A stretch of 33,334 nt of DNA. It comes from a virus. The position numbers were made by a program, and so were the translations under genes. Where the stretch lies: IMG/VR virus record IMGVR_UViG_3300006914_000018, positions 1 to 33,334 of that record; one strand, 5' to 3'. Of this stretch, positions 29,284-33,334 are shown one piece after another; position 1 is the stretch's first letter; each line of letters starts with the position of its first letter. The notes beneath the pieces are model-generated. The model ran no database searches. It saw only the letters and a list, made by a program, of their open reading frames with translations, and was not told the origin of the DNA.

Positions 29284-30641
29284 TGGGCTCCCCCGTACAG
29301 CCCGTCTTTGATCCGCAGGCCGCTTGGGAAGCCCTGGTCCGCAAGGGAGTCTCGCGGGAGGAGGCCGCCCAGCACGTCTTTCGTCAGGTACAGAACCAAC
29401 CCCCAGACGTGCGGCAGCAGTATCTCAAAGACGTGGACCCCGGTACACTCGCGAGTTTCGGACTCGGGGCCGCAGATGCAATGAGTTTCGGGCTCGGGGA
29501 CCAGGTGGCCAAGACGCCCTTTGCCGTGCCGACGCCGTGGGGGATGTTTACCAACTCCCCATTAGATGCGTCGGCGGCAAAGGATACCCAAACTGCGGCG
29601 ATGCAAGAGCATCCCACCGCGCATACGCTCGGAGAGATCGCCGGGGTCATTGGTCCTGCCGGTGCGGAGTACGGGTTGGCGAAGGCGGGCGTCCTCGCGC
29701 CGACGGCGGTCGGGCGGGCACTCGGACGGATCAGCAACCGTCCCCTGCGCGCGGCAGCGAACACCGGCGTCAATGCCCTCATGGGAGCGGGATATGCGGG
29801 CGCCCAAGCCGCCGGGCACACGGAAGGTTCGCTGGGAGAACGCCTCCAGTCAGCAGAATTGCCAGCAGCCGTCGGCGCTGTCTTAGGGGCGGGGTTACCG
29901 ATCGCCGTCGGGGCCGGGAAAGCCGGAGTCGGGGGGTTTGGGAATCGGTGGCTTGATAACGTGGCGGGCCCCGTGACCGCCCCAGCGAGCAAGGTCGATC
30001 TGGGCACGCTCAACAATTTCGACTTGACCACCGAAGGCGTGGGCACCCTGCGCCCCCAATATCCGGCGACCCGGACTCTAGAGGACCCGTTGGAGGTCCC
30101 GACCTACCTGCGACGGCGGACGCTGGAGCAGCAGGTCCAAGACCTCACGCCATCGGGGGCGGCTCCTACGGTCCCCACAGAACCGCCAGCGGTGGGAGGC
30201 CGTCCGGGGCATCCGCTCTGGTACGGGGAGAAGGCTCCCACTAGGTCCCCAGAAGTCCGGGGCGGCGCACCGCTTACCCCTTCCGCCGCCGGGGTGCCAG
30301 GGAGCGTCAGTGCCATGCCTCCGGCACCAGCCTCGATGGTGGCGGCGAGTCGGCCTTTGGCCGAAGCGTTGGGACAAGCGTCTCCCGAACCCTTCACGGG
30401 CGGCGGGTTCAAGGGCGTCACGCAGGCGATGCAAAGCCCGGCCTACCAGCAAGCGGGGATGCTCGCGAGTCGAGCGGTAGCCCAAGCGTATCCCCCGTTC
30501 AACACTCCGGGGATGACGGTGGCGGACGCCACGGCCATGCTCCAACGGATGATTCTGGAGCACGTCCAACGGGGCGGGGAGATTCCCGCGCTGACCTCGA
30601 TTCCGAAGTTTCTGAGTCGCCTGCAACCGACGACCCCTTAG
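29283..30641 (+). CDS. large ejection-type internal virion protein
   Basis: 452 residues from ATG 29283, overlapping the previous stop. Residues 55-75 read GLGAADAMSFGLGDQVAK and 110-175 include HTLGEIAGVIGPAGAEYGLA and long Ala/Gly helices (AAVGAVLGAGLPIAVGAGKA) that could insert into membranes. These are the marks of podovirus ejection proteins. The central part (residues 270-370) is Pro/Ser/Gly-rich and probably disordered, and a helical end contains TVADATAMLQRMILEHVQRG. No lysozyme or transglycosylase motif was recognised. Confidence 0.65.
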   Translation: MGSPVQPVFDPQAAWEALVRKGVSREEAAQHVFRQVQNQPPDVRQQYLKDVDPGTLASFGLGAADAMSFGLGDQVAKTPFAVPTPWGMFTNSPLDASAAKDTQTAAMQEHPTAHTLGEIAGVIGPAGAEYGLAKAGVLAPTAVGRALGRISNRPLRAAANTGVNALMGAGYAGAQAAGHTEGSLGERLQSAELPAAVGAVLGAGLPIAVGAGKAGVGGFGNRWLDNVAGPVTAPASKVDLGTLNNFDLTTEGVGTLRPQYPATRTLEDPLEVPTYLRRRTLEQQVQDLTPSGAAPTVPTEPPAVGGRPGHPLWYGEKAPTRSPEVRGGAPLTPSAAGVPGSVSAMPPAPASMVAASRPLAEALGQASPEPFTGGGFKGVTQAMQSPAYQQAGMLASRAVAQAYPPFNTPGMTVADATAMLQRMILEHVQRGGEIPALTSIPKFLSRLQPTTP

Positions 30642-30654
30642 CCAGAGAGGTTCT

Positions 30655-30873
30655 ATGGCTGACGAACACGCGCGATACGTGTGGTTTCCTCCCGCGACGG
30701 TGCAAGCGTTGAAAGCGCGGCTGAATGACGCGGACCCCGAATCCATTTTGGTGGTCCGGGGGCAGGGCGAGCACATGACGCTCGAAGTCGTCGGCCCCGA
30801 AGCGACGATTATCGACGAAGCAGGACTCGGCGTCTTGAACGAAGCCCACCCCTGCCCACCTTTTTGCCGCTAA
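30655..30873 (+). CDS. small hypothetical protein
   Basis: 72 residues from ATG 30655 with GAGAGG upstream. A compact alpha/beta sequence (TVQALKARLNDADPESILVV, EHMTLEVVGPEATIIDEAGL) ends in a Cys-containing tail PCPPFC. Last + gene before the minus-strand NUMOD4 homing gene; its stop codon lies in an inverted repeat shared with that gene's stop. Function unknown. Confidence 0.5.
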   Translation: MADEHARYVWFPPATVQALKARLNDADPESILVVRGQGEHMTLEVVGPEATIIDEAGLGVLNEAHPCPPFCR

Positions 30874-30895
30874 GTCTTTGGGCTATAAGGACTTA
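30871..30895. terminator. inverted repeat containing both stop codons of convergent genes
   Basis: TAAGTC (30871-30876), 13-base loop, GACTTA (30890-30895). The first three bases are the stop of the + gene, and the last three, read on the minus strand, are the stop of the homing endonuclease. It could be a weak bidirectional terminator. There is no long T-run, so the call is tentative. Confidence 0.35.
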
Positions 30896-31438
30896 AGCGA
30901 CATGCTTCCAGGTACGGCGAGTGGTAATCCAGCGCACGTTGGAGGCGGCGATTCCGTACCGATCGGCGAGGGCTTGATATGTCCAGCCTTCCGTTCGCAG
31001 CCGCCGCAGTTCGCGTACTCGCTCCGGGGTCATCGTCGGTTTCCGGGGGCCGTTTTTGGTATGATGCCACACCAACCCCAGGGCCATTGCGTGATGCGCT
31101 TGCCGAACGAAGTCGGCCAACTCCAAGTTGTCGAGTCTGTTGTTGGCGGGATCGGCGTCCAAGTGATTGACCGTCAGGCCATCGGGAATGGGGCCGTGGA
31201 AGGCTTCCCAGATCGCCCGATGCAGGAACACGCGCTTAGGTTTATGGGTGCGCCAACAAGCTCCGAGTTGGATTTTGTAGTAGCCCTTCCGATACCAGAG
31301 GGGCGTCAGAATCAGCGGGTACGGCTCACGGCTGCGGAAGCCTCCCCGCTTGGGCTTTCGCATACTGCGCGCTCGGCCAAGGTTGCTGACTTCGTACCAT
31401 TCCTCAAATCCGAGCACCGGTCGCCACGTTTCTTGCAT
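30893..31438 (-). CDS. NUMOD4-HNH homing endonuclease (minus strand)
   Basis: 181 residues from ATG 31438 on the minus strand; the frame extends to 31474 but the promoter-like element lies in that extension. NUMOD4 is visible at 2-24 (ETWRPVLGFEEWYEVSNLGRARS), an HNH region with FLHRAIWEAFHGPIPDG and VNHLDADPANNRLDNLEL near 90-108, and a C-terminal helix-turn-helix (LTEGWTYQALADRYG-like) ending in SNVRWITTRRTWKHV. Such proteins bind a target with NUMOD and HTH modules and cut with HNH. It lies antisense between virion genes and the membrane-protein cassette. Motifs look intact. Confidence 0.88.
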   Translation of the reverse strand: MQETWRPVLGFEEWYEVSNLGRARSMRKPKRGGFRSREPYPLILTPLWYRKGYYKIQLGACWRTHKPKRVFLHRAIWEAFHGPIPDGLTVNHLDADPANNRLDNLELADFVRQAHHAMALGLVWHHTKNGPRKPTMTPERVRELRRLRTEGWTYQALADRYGIAASNVRWITTRRTWKHVA

Positions 31439-31444
31439 GTCCCA

Positions 31445-31473
31445 AATATAGCACAACCTGAGGACAGTTGCCA
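31445..31473 (-). promoter_or_regulatory. promoter candidate for the NUMOD4-HNH gene
   Basis: On the minus strand TATATT (31450-31445) lies six bases before ATG 31438, so transcription would begin at or next to the start codon, giving a leaderless messenger. A weak TGGCAA lies 17 bases upstream. No ribosome site is present. This is the only AT-rich patch around. Confidence 0.35.
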
Positions 31474-31476
31474 CCG

Positions 31477-32010
31477 GTGCCGCTAATCGCAGAGGTGGCG
31501 CATCAGATGGGTCTCCTGCCCGTCCTCTGGCTCGGCGTGCTCGCCTATCACGGGCAACGGCGTTCGGCCTTGTGGTGGGCGCTCGGCATTACCCTCAGCC
31601 TCTCGTGGGTGGCGGATACCGCCGCGCATTGGGTGGACCCGTGGCTCGTCAGTTCGCTCTATCCCATCGGGCAAACGTTGGTGATGGGCACCGTGCTGTT
31701 ACCGACCGTGCTCCTCTGGCGCTTCGTGGGCGCCGTGGCGTTGACGACGGGGCTCGCGTTGGCGCTCGCCGGACTGCATCATCCTGAAGTCATCATCCAT
31801 ACGATCTGCTGGACGGGGATTCTGGTTCTCGTCTGGCCGTATCGGGAGATTCGGGGGCCGACCGTCTGGACCTTTGGGGTGGGCTGGCTCGCGTGGGTGC
31901 TGTTCGCCAGCCTGCCCACCTTCGCGACGTGGGGCGTCTATCAAGCGATTCGGGGCATGGGTCTCGGCGTCTTTTGTTGGGCCACCGCCCCGCACCGGGT
32001 CCGGGCCTAA
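31477..32010 (+). CDS. multi-pass membrane protein
   Basis: 177 residues from GTG 31477; an in-frame TTG at 31468 is an alternative. Six or seven hydrophobic segments can be seen: MGLLPVLWLGVLAY, ALWWALGITLSLSWVAD, LYPIGQTLVMGTVLLPTVLL, FVGAVALTTGLALALAG, IIHTICWTGILVLVWPY, FGVGWLAWVLFASLP and a last one near GLGVFCWA. Charged residues are few, mainly in short loops. It could be an unusual holin or another phage envelope protein. No family assigned. It overlaps the next gene by one base. Confidence 0.65.
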   Translation: MPLIAEVAHQMGLLPVLWLGVLAYHGQRRSALWWALGITLSLSWVADTAAHWVDPWLVSSLYPIGQTLVMGTVLLPTVLLWRFVGAVALTTGLALALAGLHHPEVIIHTICWTGILVLVWPYREIRGPTVWTFGVGWLAWVLFASLPTFATWGVYQAIRGMGLGVFCWATAPHRVRA

Positions 32011-32333
32011 TGCCGGACAGCACGATCGTCGATCTCGTCAAACTCATCGGCGCTCCGGCGGTGATGTTCTTTGGCTTCGTCTGGATTTTTCGGAAGCTCC
32101 TGCTCCCGAAGCAGAACGGCCAAGCCCTCGCCGCGCAGACTTCGACGCTGAATGACTACACCGATGCCCAGACGCGAGAATTGAAACACCACTTGGATAT
32201 GGCGATCACGCAACACTTCGACCAACTGCGTCGGGATTTGGAGACGAAGATTGAGACCAGCACCAAGAACAACCTCCAGGCATATTTCTTCCAGCGCTAC
32301 GAGATGCAAATGCGGCAGAGGGACGACGCATGA
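32010..32333 (+). CDS. single-pass membrane protein with helical cytoplasmic-type tail
   Basis: 107 residues from ATG 32010. One transmembrane helix lies near residues 13-32 (GAPAVMFFGFVWIFRKLLLP), followed by a long polar helix with heptad-like spacing (TRELKHHLDMAITQHFDQLR, RDLETKIETSTKNNLQAYFF). No histidine-kinase motif is seen. It overlaps the receiver gene by four bases (ATGA), so the two are made together. It may be a holin-like or spanin-like lysis protein, or a membrane anchor for the receiver. Confidence 0.6.
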   Translation: MPDSTIVDLVKLIGAPAVMFFGFVWIFRKLLLPKQNGQALAAQTSTLNDYTDAQTRELKHHLDMAITQHFDQLRRDLETKIETSTKNNLQAYFFQRYEMQMRQRDDA

Positions 32334-32641
32334 ATATCCTGATCGTGGATGACGAGCCCATTATCACGGTGCTCGCCCAGCGGATTTTGTCGAAGAAGGG
32401 CTGGCACATCTTGACGGCCAACTCGCTGGCGGAAGCGCGGGAGGTGACGGGGCCCTTGGATGTGATCGTTGCCGATGTCGGCTTACCGAATGGGGACGGG
32501 CGTCATCTCCGGGACCTCTATCCGGGCGTCCCGTTCATTGTGATCTCGGGGAATCCCCAGGAGAAACCCGATCTCTACAAGCCGTTCGACCCCGCGCAGC
32601 TCGTCGAGAAACTGGAATTGGTCATCAAGGAGAAGGTATGA
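32330..32641 (+). CDS. stand-alone CheY-like response regulator receiver domain
   Basis: 103 residues from ATG 32330. All key receiver residues are present: ILIVDDEP with Asp7, Asp8 and Glu9, Asp49 in IVADVGLPNGDG as the expected phosphorylation site, Ser73 in FIVISGNP, and Lys84 followed by Pro in LYKPF. Only ten residues separate Ser73 from Lys84, against about 21 in CheY, so the helix-4 / strand-5 region is strongly shortened. No output domain is attached. A phage receiver could act as a phosphate sink or switch in a host two-component pathway; this is an inference. Confidence 0.85.
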   Translation: MNILIVDDEPIITVLAQRILSKKGWHILTANSLAEAREVTGPLDVIVADVGLPNGDGRHLRDLYPGVPFIVISGNPQEKPDLYKPFDPAQLVEKLELVIKEKV

Positions 32642-33291
32642 GACGATTGCTGGCGGTCGGGCTTTGCCTCCTGGGTAACGCGGGCGTTTCGCCTAAACCG
32701 TCATCTTCGGCTGACGGCATGGTGGCGACCGCGCCGCCAGCACTCACCCCCGCCGCCGTGACGGACCTCCGGGTTTCCGCCGTCACGGATACCAGCGCCG
32801 TCCTGACGTGGACCGAAGTCCCCACAGGGGGAGGCGTGGCCCGCTACGCCCTGCGGTATGCGCCCATCGGCCCCTTGATCTGGGCGAACCAGACGGATGT
32901 CTTAACGGGAGGCTGCGGAGCGCCGGTCTATGGCTCCACGGCGGGCGGCGGGAAAACGCGCTCCTGCGTCCAAGGCGGCTTGGGCTCGAACCTCGCCTAC
33001 CAATTTCAGATCGTCGCCTATACCGGGGTCCTGAACTCGACGGCGGTGTTTGGTCCGCTGTCGAATATCGCGCAAGCCACGACGGCGCAGCGGATCGGCC
33101 CGATGCTCGTCCTGCGGCCCCGGATGCTCCCCGATACGATTGAGATTGCGGAAGCCAGCGACCCCTACGATTTCGGGCCGCAGCACTATCCCATTCATGG
33201 GAAGTTCCTAACGGGGGATCGGGTCACGTCCTTCTACGACGCGACGGGCACCTTAGCCGCATGGGGATTTTTGCTCGTGGTCAAGCCCTGA
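32638..33291 (+). CDS. secreted fibronectin type III protein
   Basis: 217 residues from ATG 32638, overlapping the receiver stop. The N-terminus looks like a signal peptide (MRRLLAVGLCLLGNAGVSPK); the Cys at 10 is not in a good lipobox. Residues about 38-150 form an FN3 domain (AVTDLRVSAVTDTSAVLTW, ARYALRYAP, LAYQFQIVAYTG, FGPLSNIAQATT). A C-terminal beta-type domain follows (HYPIHGKFLTGDRVTSFYDA, AWGFLLVVKP). FN3 domains in phages are thought to help attach to cell surfaces or sugars. A surface-modifying cargo protein or virion protein are both possible. Confidence 0.65.
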   Translation: MRRLLAVGLCLLGNAGVSPKPSSSADGMVATAPPALTPAAVTDLRVSAVTDTSAVLTWTEVPTGGGVARYALRYAPIGPLIWANQTDVLTGGCGAPVYGSTAGGGKTRSCVQGGLGSNLAYQFQIVAYTGVLNSTAVFGPLSNIAQATTAQRIGPMLVLRPRMLPDTIEIAEASDPYDFGPQHYPIHGKFLTGDRVTSFYDATGTLAAWGFLLVVKP

Positions 33292-33334
33292 TGGATCGCT
33301 TCCTGACGTGGGTTGGGAACATCCCCACGACGCA
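33291..33334 (+). CDS. 3'-truncated ORF start
   Basis: ATG at 33291 overlaps the preceding stop (TGATG) and opens a frame that runs to the window edge (MDRFLTWVGNIPTT). Only 14 residues are visible. The junction style supports a real gene; nothing can be said on function. Confidence 0.45.
   Translation, partial: MDRFLTWVGNIPTT

Noticed and set aside
1-33334. CRISPR array, integrase, att site, transposase
   Set aside because: No regular direct repeats with spacers, no recombinase signature and no insertion-sequence ends were seen; the only mobile genes are HNH homing endonucleases.

Overview
The window is one continuous stretch of a tailed double-stranded DNA phage genome, about 33 kb, running off both ends. 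Almost every gene is on the + strand and most neighbours overlap by a few bases (ATGA, GTGA, TGATG or TAATG junctions). The virion genes point to a short-tailed, podovirus-like phage: a 749-residue P22-type portal, a scaffold, a major capsid protein, a gp4-like tail adaptor, a large gp10/nozzle-like tail protein with an FN3 module, a pectate-lyase-fold tailspike, and three Ala/Gly-rich proteins of the ejection (internal virion) type. No tape measure, tail sheath or tail tube gene is seen. High GC, GC-rich third codon positions and many GTG starts suggest a high-GC bacterial host, but nothing in the sequence identifies it. No integrase, repressor, DNA polymerase or RNA polymerase was found, so lifestyle cannot be decided.

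Layout. 1-3577 holds early genes: small zinc-knuckle proteins, an ERF-family single-strand annealing protein, a winged-helix protein and a replication-initiator-like protein. The initiator gene carries a dense array of GTGAC/GTCAC repeats that looks like a lambda-O-type internal origin. 3578-5331 holds small, mostly unknown genes (several Cys-rich and less GC-rich) and a VRR-NUC nuclease. 5318-5889 is a divergent pair of host-like genes. 5890-6366 has no convincing protein gene but is dense in RNA structure: a minus-strand type II tRNA with a GUC anticodon, a perfect 10-bp inverted repeat, and a run of stem-loops ending in a minus-strand terminator.

6367-16192 is the packaging and head module: small terminase candidate, large terminase, a histidine phosphatase, portal, scaffold and capsid protein. 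16255-30873 is the decoration, tail and ejection module. Three free-standing HNH homing endonucleases (16255-16782 on +, 26908-27459 and 30893-31438 on -) sit exactly where the chain of overlapping genes is broken. 31477-33334 looks like an accessory or lysis-side cassette: a multi-pass membrane protein, a single-pass membrane protein with a helical tail, a stand-alone CheY-like receiver domain, a secreted FN3 protein, and the start of another gene.

The most interesting signals are the GUC-anticodon tRNA with a 31-nt variable region and the adjacent structured RNA candidate, the palindrome array in the replication gene, the shortened receiver domain, the histidine phosphatase between terminase and portal, and an HNH gene whose first zinc knuckle is encoded in a different frame from the rest. 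All calls come from reading the sequence; no database search was run.
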